A stretch of 64,000 nucleotides of DNA from Kribbella voronezhensis (GTDB lineage: Bacteria; Actinomycetota; Actinomycetes; Propionibacteriales; Kribbellaceae), in contig NZ_SOCE01000001.1 in the NCBI RefSeq assembly GCF_004365175.1, positions 5,153,403 to 5,217,402 of the forward strand, given 5' to 3'. Of the stretch, positions 53,071 to 61,891 are shown piece after piece. A program made the position numbers and the translations under genes. The notes beneath the pieces were generated by a model that was not told where the DNA came from, searched no databases, and worked only from the letters and a program-made list of their open reading frames with translations. Each line of letters starts with the position of its first letter. Position 1 is the first letter of the stretch.

Positions 53071-54958
53071 CGCCGGCAAGACCAGTCTGACCGAACGCCT
53101 GCTGTACGCGGCCGGCGTGATCAAGGCCGTCGGCCGGGTCGACGACGGCAGTACGACGACCGACTCGATGGAGCTCGAACGCCGCCGCGGCATCACCATC
53201 CGCTCGGCTGTGGTCTCCTTCGAACTCGGCGACCTGACCGTGAACCTGATCGACACTCCGGGCCACTCCGACTTCATCGCCGAGGTCGAGCGGGCGCTGT
53301 CCGTCCTGGACGGAGCCGTGCTGGTGATCTCGGCTGTCGAAGGAGTCCAGGTCCAGACCCGACTGCTGATGCGGACGCTGTCGCGGTTACGCATCCCGAC
53401 CGTGCTGTTCGTGAACAAGATCGACCGGATGGGAGCCCGGTACGACTCGTTGCTCGCGGATATCGGGCGACTGCTCACGCCGTCCGCGGTGCCGATGGGT
53501 GCCGTCCGCGACCTGGGCACGCGGACCGCGCAGTACGAGCCGTTCCCCCTTGTGCACCAGGGCCTTGGGGAGATGCTTGCTGAGCGCAACGATTCGTTCC
53601 TGGCGGCCTATCTCGAGGACACGCTCGGGGAGGACGACTATCGACGGGAGCTGCTGTCGCAGGTACGACGCTCGCTGGTGCATCCCGTGTACTTCGGCTC
53701 GGCGATGACCGGCGTCGGCGTACCGGAGCTGATCGACGGCATTCGCGAGTGGTTGCCGCGTGCAACCGGTGCGCCGGGAGATCCCTTGCAGGCTTCGGTT
53801 TTCAAGGTCGAACGTGGTGCGGCGGGGGAGAAGATCGCGTCGGCCCGGATCTTCACCGGTGAACTGCGGGCGCGCCAGGTCGTCGAGGTGCACCGCGGCT
53901 CAACGTCGTACGAGGTGAAACCGACCTCGTTGCGGGTGTTCGAGCGTGGGAGTACAACGGCCGTGGACACTGCCGAGGCCGGGCGGGTCGTTGCGCTGCG
54001 TGGGATGAAGGAGATCCAGATCGGCGACCAACTCGGGTCGGTAGGGGCGCGCAGTGGTCAGCTTTTCGCGCCACCGACACTCGAAACGGTGATCCGGCCC
54101 GTGCATGGAGCCGACGGAGGCAAGCTGTTCATGGCGTTGCAGCAACTTGCCGAACAGGACCCGCTGATCCAGGTACGCAAGGGCGAAGAGATCTCGATCA
54201 GCCTGTACGGCGAAGTTCAGAAGGAAGTCATCGCGGCCTTGCTGGAGAGCGAGTACCGGTTGGCCGTCACCTTCAGTGAGACCACGCCGATCCATGTCGA
54301 GCGCCCGATCGGCGTCGGCACCGCGCAACGCGAGATCGGTGACCCGGGCAACCTTTGGGCCGCCGCTGTCGGCTTCCGGGTCTCGCCGGCGCCGGTCGGG
54401 ACCGGGATCGACTACCGGCTGGAAGTCGAACTCGGTGGGCTGCCGCGGGCATTTCACACCGCCATTGAGGAAACCGTGCGGCAGACGTTGCTGCAAGGGC
54501 TCTACGGCTGGGAGGTGGTGGACTGCCGGGTGGATCTCATCCGGACCCACTACTTCTCACCGGTGACGGTCGCCGCCGATTTCCGCCGCCTGGTTCCGCT
54601 CGTACTGATGCAGGCTCTCCAGGAGGCGGGCACTCGCGTGCACGAGCCGGTGAACCATTTCGAACTGGACCTGGCGTCCGACGCGGTCGCACCGGTGCTC
54701 GGCAAACTCGCTGAAGCGTTTGCCACAGTGCGGAACAGCGTCGTGAGACAGGGCGAAGCCCGGCTTGAGGGATCGATTCCAGCCGGCCGGGTGCACACCT
54801 TCGAAGCGCAGCTGCCCGGTCTCACCCACGGCGAAGGAATCCTCCTCACCACTTTCGACGCCTTCCGCCCGGTGGTCGGCGCACCGCCAACCCACCCACG
54901 CACGGACGGCAACCCGCTGAACGAGAAGCAGTACCTGCTGCACCTCAACAGAACGTGA
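53033..54958 (+). CDS. otrA: OtrA/TetM-type ribosomal protection GTPase
   Basis: 641-aa EF-G-like GTPase that releases tetracyclines from the ribosome. G1 ILAHVDAGKTSLTERLL; switch region TDSMELERRRGITIRSAVVSF; G3 DTPGHSDFIAEVERALSVLDGAVLVISAVEGVQ; G4 VNKIDR; late domains with LYGEVQKEVIAALL, HTAIEETVRQTLLQGLYGWEV and the C-terminal PPTHPRTDGNPLNEKQYLLHL, all close to Streptomyces OtrA. The TTG at 53033 gives LNTLTMGILAHVDAGKT, matching MNKLNLGILAHVDAGKT. Whether it gives tetracycline resistance is inferred; no tetracycline cluster is seen. Confidence 0.92.
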   Translation: MNTLTMGILAHVDAGKTSLTERLLYAAGVIKAVGRVDDGSTTTDSMELERRRGITIRSAVVSFELGDLTVNLIDTPGHSDFIAEVERALSVLDGAVLVISAVEGVQVQTRLLMRTLSRLRIPTVLFVNKIDRMGARYDSLLADIGRLLTPSAVPMGAVRDLGTRTAQYEPFPLVHQGLGEMLAERNDSFLAAYLEDTLGEDDYRRELLSQVRRSLVHPVYFGSAMTGVGVPELIDGIREWLPRATGAPGDPLQASVFKVERGAAGEKIASARIFTGELRARQVVEVHRGSTSYEVKPTSLRVFERGSTTAVDTAEAGRVVALRGMKEIQIGDQLGSVGARSGQLFAPPTLETVIRPVHGADGGKLFMALQQLAEQDPLIQVRKGEEISISLYGEVQKEVIAALLESEYRLAVTFSETTPIHVERPIGVGTAQREIGDPGNLWAAAVGFRVSPAPVGTGIDYRLEVELGGLPRAFHTAIEETVRQTLLQGLYGWEVVDCRVDLIRTHYFSPVTVAADFRRLVPLVLMQALQEAGTRVHEPVNHFELDLASDAVAPVLGKLAEAFATVRNSVVRQGEARLEGSIPAGRVHTFEAQLPGLTHGEGILLTTFDAFRPVVGAPPTHPRTDGNPLNEKQYLLHLNRT

Positions 54959-55083
54959 ACCAGAGAATCCATTGCGCGTTCATCCAAGTCGTGATGAAAT
55001 CCCCTCGGGTTCCCTGGTGTTCAGGTGGCCGTCCGGCCGTGAACACCCGACCGGACAGGCACCAGGGACCCACCAAACTTTTC

Positions 55084-55150
55084 CCCACGCAAGCTCCTGC
55101 GTCACTTGCTCCCGCCCGCCCCTCATCCGCCGCTCCTCCGTCGCGGCTCG
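55084..55150 (+). repeat. Dispersed intergenic element, copy C
   Basis: CCCACGCAAGCTCCTGCGTC, GCTCCCGCCCGCCCCTC and CGCCGCTCCTCCGTCGCGGC in the same order as the 46.5-kb array units. It faces the inverted copy at 55263, so the pair could fold into a long imperfect hairpin. Confidence 0.65.
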
Positions 55151-55262
55151 CGGCTCGGTGCGGGAGGCCGGTGGCTGATGTTCCAGCGATGAGGCGAGAT
55201 GCCCACTGCCACAGAACCCCGCTCGGCGCACACCGAACCGCCCGCCCTGGCCACAGACCACT

Positions 55263-55327
55263 CAGCTGCGACGCAGGAGCTGCGTCCGGGGTGGGCGGGA
55301 GCAGCCGACGGAGGAGGCTGCGTGGGG
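55263..55327 (-). repeat. Dispersed intergenic element, copy D (inverted)
   Basis: The reverse complement reads CCCCACGCAGCCTCCTCCGT, GCTGCTCCCGCCCACCCC and CGCAGCTCCTGCGTCGCAGC. It is an inverted partner of the copy at 55084, ending 21 bases before the ABC-F start. Confidence 0.65.
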
Positions 55328-55348
55328 AGCAACTAGGCTGGTAGGGAC

Positions 55349-57169
55349 ATGGCAGCTACTTCCGCACCTAATCTGGTCAATCTGGAAGCCGTTTCGAAGG
55401 GCTTCGGTACCCGCACTCTGTTGGACGGGGTCAGTCTCGGCGTCGGCCGGGGTGAGCGCATCGGGGTGGTGGGGCGTAACGGCGACGGCAAGTCGACGCT
55501 GTTGCGGTTGCTCGCCCGCCGCGAGGAGGCCGACAGCGGCCGCGTCACCCAGAACCGGGACCTGAGGCTCGGTTACCTGGGCCAGAGCGACGACCTCGAC
55601 CCCGACCTGACGGTGATCCAGGCCGTCCTCGGCGGTGACGTCGAGACCTACACCTGGGCGGCCGATCCGCGGGCACGGTCGGTGATGGAGCACCTGCTCG
55701 GCGGGATCGACCATGAGGCGAAGGTCGGCACGCTGAGTGGTGGTGAGCGTCGGCGGGCTTCGCTGGCGCAGTTGCTGCTCACCGAAGTAGATCTGCTGAT
55801 CCTCGACGAGCCGACCAACCACCTCGACATCGAGGCGGTGAACTGGCTCGCCCGGCACGTGGTGGACCGGGCCGGCGCGTTGATCGTGGTGACCCACGAC
55901 CGGTGGTTCCTCGACGAGGTCTGTACGCAGACGTGGGAGGTGCAGGGCGGCAAGGTCAACTCGTACGACGGCGGCTACGCCGCGTATGTGCTCGCCAAGG
56001 CCGAGCGGTCGCGCAACGAGCAGGTGGTCGAGGGCAAGCGGCAGAACCTGATGAAGAAGGAGCTCGCCTGGCTCCGCCGCGGCGCGCCTGCCCGGACGTC
56101 GAAGCCGAAGTTCCGGATCGAGGCCGCGAACGCCCTGATCGAGAACGAACCGGCCCCGCGCGACAAGCTCGCCCTCGCCCAGTTGGCCACCTCGCGGCTC
56201 GGCAAGGACGTGTTCGACGCCGAGGACGTGACGCTGAAGTTCGGCGACCGGGTGATGCTCAACCACGTCACCTTCCGTCTCGGCCCTGCCGACCGGATCG
56301 GCCTGCTCGGCCCGAACGGCGCCGGCAAGACGACTTTCCTCAAGGTCCTCACCGGCCAGCTCACCCCGGACAAAGGTCTGGTCAAGCAGGGCAAGACGGT
56401 CCGGATCGCGAACCTGTCCCAGACGCTGGAGGATCTCGACGGTTCGGTGACCGTTCTGACGCACATCACCGACATCCGGCGTACGGCGGCGTTGGCCGGC
56501 CGGGGCGGCGAGATGACGTCGTCGCAGCTGCTGGAGCGGTTCGGGTTCACCGGCGACAAGCTGACCACCCGGATCAGCGACCTGTCCGGTGGTGAGCGTC
56601 GCCGGTTGCAACTGCTCAGGATCCTGCTCGACGAGCCGAACGTGCTGATCCTCGACGAGCCGACCAACGACCTGGACGTCGAGACGCTGACCGTGCTGGA
56701 GGACTTCCTCGACAGCTGGCCGGGTGTGGTCGTGATCGTCACCCACGACCGGTACTTCCTCGAGCGGGTCAGTGACATGGTCTATGCGATCATGGGCGAC
56801 GGCCAGGTCCGGCACCTGCCGCGCGGCGTCGACCAGTACCTGGAACAACTCGAAGCCGGTACTGCGCCGCGCCGCGTGGTCGCGGAGCCGGCCGGTGCCG
56901 CGGCGACGGAGGCCGCGCCGGCCGCGGTACAGGTCGTCGATCAGCCGGTCGACGCGGCGGCGGCCCGGGCGGCGAAGAAGGACCTGAACCGGATCGAGCG
57001 GCAGTTGCAGAAGTTGACCGAGTCGGAGGCCAAGCTGCACGACCAGCTGGCCTCGAACGCGAGCAACTACGAGCGGCTCGCCGAGCTCGATACCGAGCTG
57101 CGCAAGCTGGCCGAAGAACGCGCGGAGCTGGAAACGGCGTGGTTCGATGCGGCGGAACGGGCCGAATAG
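55349..57169 (+). CDS. ABC-F family ATPase
   Basis: 606 aa, no membrane segments, two ABC domains. Domain 1: GRNGDGKSTLLRLL, LSGGERRRASLAQLL, LLILDEPTNHLDIEAV. Domain 2: GPNGAGKTTFLKVL, LSGGERRRLQLLRILL, VLILDEPTNDLDVETL. The inter-domain linker (about residues 220-285) is rich in Arg/Lys, as in the P-site tRNA interaction motif of ABC-F proteins, and a C-terminal coiled coil (AAKKDLNRIERQLQKLTESEAKLHDQL) follows. ABC-F proteins act on ribosomes as translation factors or antibiotic protectors. An ABC-F gene after ispE is common in actinobacteria, favouring a housekeeping role. Confidence 0.92.
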   Translation: MAATSAPNLVNLEAVSKGFGTRTLLDGVSLGVGRGERIGVVGRNGDGKSTLLRLLARREEADSGRVTQNRDLRLGYLGQSDDLDPDLTVIQAVLGGDVETYTWAADPRARSVMEHLLGGIDHEAKVGTLSGGERRRASLAQLLLTEVDLLILDEPTNHLDIEAVNWLARHVVDRAGALIVVTHDRWFLDEVCTQTWEVQGGKVNSYDGGYAAYVLAKAERSRNEQVVEGKRQNLMKKELAWLRRGAPARTSKPKFRIEAANALIENEPAPRDKLALAQLATSRLGKDVFDAEDVTLKFGDRVMLNHVTFRLGPADRIGLLGPNGAGKTTFLKVLTGQLTPDKGLVKQGKTVRIANLSQTLEDLDGSVTVLTHITDIRRTAALAGRGGEMTSSQLLERFGFTGDKLTTRISDLSGGERRRLQLLRILLDEPNVLILDEPTNDLDVETLTVLEDFLDSWPGVVVIVTHDRYFLERVSDMVYAIMGDGQVRHLPRGVDQYLEQLEAGTAPRRVVAEPAGAAATEAAPAAVQVVDQPVDAAAARAAKKDLNRIERQLQKLTESEAKLHDQLASNASNYERLAELDTELRKLAEERAELETAWFDAAERAE

Positions 57170-57602
57170 TCCGGTATTCCGCAGAATGTATACATGATCA
57201 AATCTTCGCGACCATTGGCCGGTGGCGGAAGGTGCGGCATACCCTCCCATCCCCTGTGATCAGGAGGGTATGCCGCAACCCAAGGGTGAGCGGGCCCCGT
57301 GCCCGCCGATGTTGTCCGAGCCCCGAGTCCCGGACACCACCGGCCGGCTTCGGCGGACCACCTCTTGCCGCCGAAGTCACCGTGATGTGAACGCTTTGTA
57401 GCTGGCCAGGTACTGACAGTGAGGACACTAGTGGGACCGGTGACTCAGTGTCGATAGTCGGGCGCTACAGCAGTCTCACGATCTCGTTGCAACTAGCAAC
57501 GATCGGAACCGGCATTAAGTGACGCGGCGGCTTTTCGGACTATTCCGGCGGAATTCCTGGCCGGTAACTTGGGCGCTTGACGGAAACCTGGGAAAGCGTC
57601 TT
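57170..57602. other. 433-base intergenic region with hairpins
   Basis: No convincing gene is seen. A perfect 15-bp inverted repeat (57233-57247 and 57263-57277, 15-base loop) lies about 64 bases after the ABC-F stop, without a U-tract. A smaller CGTTGC/GCAACG hairpin lies near 57485-57501. The region lies between two converging genes, so these may be bidirectional transcription ends; a small RNA is also possible. Confidence 0.4.
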
Positions 57603-58100
57603 TCAGTGGTTTTCCTGGTCGAACGGGCCGACCAACTCACGCAGTACCCGCGCGATCTTCTGCTGGTCCCGCTCGCTGATGCTGCCGAGCAGTGTGCGTT
57701 CGTGGGCGAGCAGGTCCGCCATGGCGGCGTCGACCGAATCGCGGCCGGCGTCGGTGAGCTGGACGAGCACGCCGCGACGGTCGGCCGGATCGGGTAGTCG
57801 CTCGACCAGGCCACGGGCGGCCAGCCGGTCCACCCGGTTCGTCATCGTGCCCGACGTCACCAGGGTTTCCTTCAGCAGCCGGCCGGGGGAGAGTTGGTAC
57901 GGCTTGCCTGCTCGGCGCAGGGCGGCGAGGACGTCGAACTCCCACGACTCCAGGCCGTGCGTGGAGAAGGCGTGACTGCGCGCGCGATCCAGGTGCCGGG
58001 CCAGCCGGGTGACGCGCGACAGCACCTCCATCGGTGCCACGTCGAGGTCCGGCCGCTCCCGGCGCCAGGCCTCGATCAGCCGGTCGACCTCGTCTTCCAT
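57603..58100 (-). CDS. MarR family transcriptional regulator
   Basis: 165 aa. Winged helix: FSTHGLESWEFDVLAALRRAGKPYQLSPGRLLKETLVTSGTMTNRVDRLAARGLVERLPDPADRRGVLVQLTDAGRDSVDAAM, the classic MarR pattern including DxRG in the wing. Start at 58100 (MEDEVDRLIEAW) is chosen; the ORF extends upstream through the operator region. It is divergent from a methyltransferase gene with two MarR-type boxes between, so it probably represses itself and that gene. Confidence 0.9.
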   Translation of the reverse strand: MEDEVDRLIEAWRRERPDLDVAPMEVLSRVTRLARHLDRARSHAFSTHGLESWEFDVLAALRRAGKPYQLSPGRLLKETLVTSGTMTNRVDRLAARGLVERLPDPADRRGVLVQLTDAGRDSVDAAMADLLAHERTLLGSISERDQQKIARVLRELVGPFDQENH

Positions 58101-58124
58101 ACCCCGAGAGTATGCGATCAAGAC

Positions 58125-58174
58125 TCTTGACATCAAGACAACTCGCAGGCGTAAAGTATCTCGATGTCAAGATA
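58125..58174. promoter_or_regulatory. Two MarR-type operator boxes
   Basis: Box 1 TCTTGACATCAAGA (58125-58138) and box 2 TATCTCGATGTCAAGATA (58157-58174) are near-perfect dyads sharing the TCTTGA/TCAAGA half-site. Their centres are about 34 bases apart, roughly three helical turns, in the gap between the divergent MarR and methyltransferase genes. Confidence 0.75.
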
Positions 58175-58194
58175 CCTAGCTCGAAGGACGATCG

Positions 58195-58986
58195 ATGCGG
58201 ACCTCACCTGTCTGGAACCCGACGCAGTACGGCAAGTTCGCCGATGAGCGCGGCCGGCCGTTCGCCGACCTGGTCGACCGGATCCAGGTCGCGCCGGACG
58301 AGGTGAAGGTCGTCGTCGACCTGGGCTGTGGTCCCGGCAAACTCACCGCGACCTTGCTGGATCGCTGGCCGGGCGCCACCATCCAGGGCGTCGACAGCTC
58401 GCCCGCGATGATCGAAGCCGCGCAGGAGTACGCCACCGAGCGGCTCAGCTTCGTGGAGGGCGACCTGCTGGACTGGACCGCCGAACCCGGCTCGATCGAC
58501 GTGATCGTCACCAACGCAACCCTGCAATGGATCCCGGAGCAGCTGGATCTGTTGCCCGGTTTCGTTCGTGCTCTGCGTGCCGGCGGCTGGCTCGCGATCC
58601 AGATTCCCGGCAACGGCAATGCGCCCTCGCACGCGATCCTGCGCGAACTGGCCGGCACCGAGCCGTACGCGCAGTACGCCGCGGACAAGTCGCAACGGGC
58701 AGACGCGCCGGGCCCAGCGCAGTACATCGACGTGCTCACTGCCGAAGGATGTGTCGTCGACGCCTGGGAGACGACGTACAACCACATCCTGCCGGGGGAG
58801 AACGCCGTACTGGAGTGGGTGAAGGGGACCGGCGCCCGACCGGTGCTGCAGTCTTTGCCCGATGACCTGCGAGCCGAGTTCGAGACGGAGTACGGCGCTC
58901 GCCTGGCGGCGGCGTACCCGCGTCGTTCGTACGGGACCGTGCTGCCGTTCCGCCGGATCTTCGCGGTCGCCCAGAAGAAGGGCTGA
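58195..58986 (+). CDS. tam: Trans-aconitate 2-methyltransferase-like SAM methyltransferase
   Basis: 263 aa. Class I SAM methyltransferase: VVVDLGCGPGKLTATLLDRWPGATIQGVDSSPAMIEAAQ (motif I and post-I), LSFVEGDLLDW and DVIVTNATLQWIPEQLDLLPGFVRALRAGGWLAIQIPGN. The WNPTQYGKFADERGRPFADL start and the PGENAVLEWVKGTGARPVL region match Tam, which methylates trans-aconitate to relieve aconitase inhibition. Other small acids are possible. It is probably controlled by the adjacent MarR protein. Confidence 0.82.
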   Translation: MRTSPVWNPTQYGKFADERGRPFADLVDRIQVAPDEVKVVVDLGCGPGKLTATLLDRWPGATIQGVDSSPAMIEAAQEYATERLSFVEGDLLDWTAEPGSIDVIVTNATLQWIPEQLDLLPGFVRALRAGGWLAIQIPGNGNAPSHAILRELAGTEPYAQYAADKSQRADAPGPAQYIDVLTAEGCVVDAWETTYNHILPGENAVLEWVKGTGARPVLQSLPDDLRAEFETEYGARLAAAYPRRSYGTVLPFRRIFAVAQKKG

Positions 58987-58989
58987 CGG

Positions 58990-59337
58990 ATGCGACTCGA
59001 TCATGTCCAGGTGTCCTGCCCGCCCGGGGGTGAGGACGTCGCGCGGGCGTTCTATCGCGATGCGCTCGGGATGAGCGAGCTGGCGAAGCCTCCGCTGCTC
59101 GCGGCGCGCGGCGGCTGCTGGTTCAAGGACGGTTCGGCCGAGGTGCATGTCGGGGTCGAGGAGGACTTCCGGCCCGCCCGCAAGGCACATCCGGCCTTCG
59201 CCGTGGACGACCTCGACGGTCTGGCCGAGAAGCTCACCGGGCTCGGCTATCCGGTGAACTGGGACAACGAGACGATCCCGGGCCGCCGGCGATTCCACAC
59301 CGCCGACGGCCACGGGAACCGCATCGAGATCGTCTGA
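58990..59337 (+). CDS. VOC family protein
   Basis: 115 aa, one complete VOC unit: MRLDHVQVSCPPGGEDVARAFYRDALGMSELAKPP at the start, then HPAFAVDDLDGLAEKLTGLGYPVNWDNETIPGRRRFHTADGHGNRIEIV. It follows tam by 3 bases and is likely co-transcribed. Metal-binding His and Glu are in family positions; the substrate is unknown. Confidence 0.85.
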   Translation: MRLDHVQVSCPPGGEDVARAFYRDALGMSELAKPPLLAARGGCWFKDGSAEVHVGVEEDFRPARKAHPAFAVDDLDGLAEKLTGLGYPVNWDNETIPGRRRFHTADGHGNRIEIV

Positions 59338-59423
59338 ACGACGCTGGGTCCGGGGATCCCGCAGAGATCCCCGGACCCAGCCAGTACCTCGTGGATCCCC
59401 TCAGAACCACGAGGCCCGTCGGC

Positions 59424-61889
59424 TCACTCCGTCGCGAGTGCGCCCGCCGGAGCGACCTTCGCGGCTCGGCGCGCCGGGAGGACCGAGGCGAGCAGCCCGG
59501 CCACGGCCGCGACCAGGGCGATGGTGACGAGCATGCCGACCGGCAGGGCGTACTCGACGTCGCCCGTCGCGGTCTGCCCACCCATCAGCGCCATCGTGCC
59601 GGTCCAGCCGTAGAGCAGGCCGAGACCTATCCCCAAGCCGGCCGCGACCAAGGCCATCAGCAGCGACTCGATCGCGAGCATGCCGCGCAGTTGACGCCTG
59701 GTCAGACCCAGTGCCCGCAGCAAGGCGTTCTCCCGGGTCCGTTCGAGCACGGACAGGCTGAGCGTGTTCCCGACGCCGACCAGCGCGATCAACACCGAGA
59801 CACCGAGCAGGCCGATCCCGACGATCAGCAGGACGTCGAAGATCTTCGTGTACATCGTGCGCTCGGCGAGCCCGCCGCTGACGGACAGTTCCTTCACCGT
59901 CGGGAGCGACTCCTGCACGGCGTCCAGCACGTCGGAGCCGTCCGCCTTCGGGTCCGAAGCCAGCCAATACCCGGTGATCGCGGACTGGGGAGCGACCTTC
60001 TCCAGATCCGGCAGACTGACGGTGACCGGATCCAGTCCGGTGGCCACATAGGCCTTCAGCGTCAGCTTCTGCTTGCCGGAGACCAGCGTCAGTGTCGATC
60101 CGTCCTCCAGCTTGAGCATCTTCATCGTGCTGTAGTCGAGCAACGCCGTACCGGGCGTTTTGAGCTTGGTCACCAGGTCCGGGTTGTGGATCACGGCGGC
60201 GCCGGTGGCCGGGTCGATCCCGGTGACGTTGATCTCCTCCTGGCCGGCCTTCATGGCGACGGTCCGGATCGGCACGACCTGGGTGATGCCCTTGATGTCG
60301 TGCAGTTGCTGCTGGCCGCCGGCCGGCATCTTCTCGTTGTAGCTCATCACCATCAGGTCGACCGGGTACTGGTCGTCCATCGTGGTGTCGAACGTCTTGC
60401 GGACCGAGGCGATGCCGACACAGGTCAGGCTGATCAGGGTGACGCCGATCAACAGGGCCGACGTGGTCGCGGCGGTCCGCTTCGGGTTCCGTACGGCGTT
60501 GCCCACGGCGATCCGGGCGGGGACCCCACCACCCCGCGTCGGCAGGGCGCCGAGCAACCTGACCAGCGCCGGTACCAGCAGCGACCCGATCGCCAGCAAG
60601 CCGATGAACGAGACGACGCCACCGGCGACACCGACGAGCACCTGATGGGAGTTCGCGCTGACGGCCAGCAGCAGGCCGCCACCAGCGATCAGCAGGAAGC
60701 CGAGGATCAGCCGTAGTACGCCGGCTTTGGAGCCGGCTACCGGAGCGGTGTCCGGGCGGAGCGCCGCCAGCGGAGCGACCCGGGTCGCACGCCGAGCCGG
60801 TACGACGGCGGCCAGGATCGTGGCGATCGTGCCGAGCAACAGCGGAAGGAAGATTGAAGCCAGGTCGAGATGCAGGTCGATCTTCGGGATGCCCCAGTCG
60901 AACTCGCGGGTCAGCGCGAGCCCGAGCGCCGACAGTGCGACGCCGAACACGACACCGACGGCCGAGGCGACCACGCCGACCACCGAGGCCTCGGCGAGCA
61001 CCGAGGAGAACACCTGCCGACGAGAGGCGCCGACGCACCGCAGCAGCGCCATCTCCCGCGTCCGCTGGGCGATCACGATCGTGAACGTGTTGCCGATCAC
61101 CAGGCAGGCGACGAACAGGGCGATCACGGCGAACATCCCGAAGACCCCGCCCAGCACATCGATCCCGTGCGTGTAGCCCTCTACCTCGTGGGCGATGTAG
61201 GCCTTGCCGGTGTAGACCTGCAGATTGTTGCCGACAGCATCGGTCACGGCCGCGGCCAGCGCGTCCTGGGAGACGCCGGGCTTGGCAGCGATCCGGAGGT
61301 CGCCGATGGAGCCTTCCGGCTCGAAGATCTTCACCGTCTGGGCCGTGGCCACCGCGTCGGACGGACCGACCGTGGCCGCGTCGTCCAGCAGCCCGACCAC
61401 CGTGACGGTGAACGACTTGTCGTTGTAGGTGTTCAACCGCAGCTTGGAGCCGAGAGCAACCTTGTTCTTCTCGGCGACCTTTGCCGGCAAGGCGATCTCG
61501 AGCGTGCTGTCAGGCAACCGGCCCTGGATCGCACTGGGGCCCGCGATCCGCGAGGTGTCGTAGCGAGCCTGGATGCCCAGCGAGCCAGGGCGAACCTTGC
61601 CGGCCCACGTGACCCGCATGTACGCCGACGTCGTGGCGATCACCGAGTCGGCCTGCGGCACCTTGCGTACCGCGGCCACGTCCTTCGCCGTGATGCTTGC
61701 GTTCTGGGGCGTCACCACCGCGTCGACACCGGCGAGTTGCCTGCCGATGGTCTCGTCGATGCCGTGCGAGGCCGACGCGTGCACAGTCATCGCCAGGCTG
61801 CCGAAGCCGACGCCGAGCACGATCGCCAGACAGGCTGCGATCAGGCGACCCAGATGGGCGCGCAGGGAGGAGAGGATCGAGCGTCGCAC
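59424..61889 (-). CDS. FtsX/MacB-type ABC exporter permease
   Basis: 821 aa with ten predicted transmembrane helices in two FtsX units. The N-terminal SSLRAHLGRLIAACLAIVLGVGFGSLAMTVHASA and a large extracytoplasmic MacB-periplasmic-core-like domain are followed by three helices (VFGMFAVIALFVACLVIGNTFTIVIAQRTREMALLRCVGASRRQVFSSVLAEA), a middle GNAVRNPKRTAATTSALLIGVTLISL and a C-terminal repeat of the same (TLSLSVLERTRENALLRALGLTRRQLRGMLAIESLLMALV). GTG 61889 lies two bases after the ATPase stop. It exports an unknown peptide, lipid or drug using the ATPase next door. Confidence 0.9.
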   Translation of the reverse strand: MRRSILSSLRAHLGRLIAACLAIVLGVGFGSLAMTVHASASHGIDETIGRQLAGVDAVVTPQNASITAKDVAAVRKVPQADSVIATTSAYMRVTWAGKVRPGSLGIQARYDTSRIAGPSAIQGRLPDSTLEIALPAKVAEKNKVALGSKLRLNTYNDKSFTVTVVGLLDDAATVGPSDAVATAQTVKIFEPEGSIGDLRIAAKPGVSQDALAAAVTDAVGNNLQVYTGKAYIAHEVEGYTHGIDVLGGVFGMFAVIALFVACLVIGNTFTIVIAQRTREMALLRCVGASRRQVFSSVLAEASVVGVVASAVGVVFGVALSALGLALTREFDWGIPKIDLHLDLASIFLPLLLGTIATILAAVVPARRATRVAPLAALRPDTAPVAGSKAGVLRLILGFLLIAGGGLLLAVSANSHQVLVGVAGGVVSFIGLLAIGSLLVPALVRLLGALPTRGGGVPARIAVGNAVRNPKRTAATTSALLIGVTLISLTCVGIASVRKTFDTTMDDQYPVDLMVMSYNEKMPAGGQQQLHDIKGITQVVPIRTVAMKAGQEEINVTGIDPATGAAVIHNPDLVTKLKTPGTALLDYSTMKMLKLEDGSTLTLVSGKQKLTLKAYVATGLDPVTVSLPDLEKVAPQSAITGYWLASDPKADGSDVLDAVQESLPTVKELSVSGGLAERTMYTKIFDVLLIVGIGLLGVSVLIALVGVGNTLSLSVLERTRENALLRALGLTRRQLRGMLAIESLLMALVAAGLGIGLGLLYGWTGTMALMGGQTATGDVEYALPVGMLVTIALVAAVAGLLASVLPARRAAKVAPAGALATE

Positions 61890-61891
61890 GG

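Larger units (their letters stand above)
54959..55348 (+). other. 390-base gap with terminator-like hairpin and repeat pair
   Basis: No gene is seen. A two-level hairpin at 55007-55071 (arms GGGTTCCCTGGTG and CACCAGGGACCC with an inner GTGTTC/GAACAC) followed by AACTTTTCCCC is a plausible terminator for the OtrA-like gene. Two dispersed elements (55084-55150 forward, 55263-55327 inverted) fill the rest up to the ABC-F gene. Confidence 0.55.

Noticed and set aside
55262..57250. 662-codon antisense ORF opposite the ABC-F gene
   Set aside because: Composition typical of an antisense shadow (Leu/Arg/Val/Gly rich, no family); the + strand gene is certain.
59391..60716. 441-codon + strand ORF opposite the FtsX-type permease
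   Set aside because: Asp/Arg/Gln-rich shadow; the minus-strand permease has clear membrane helices and family motifs.
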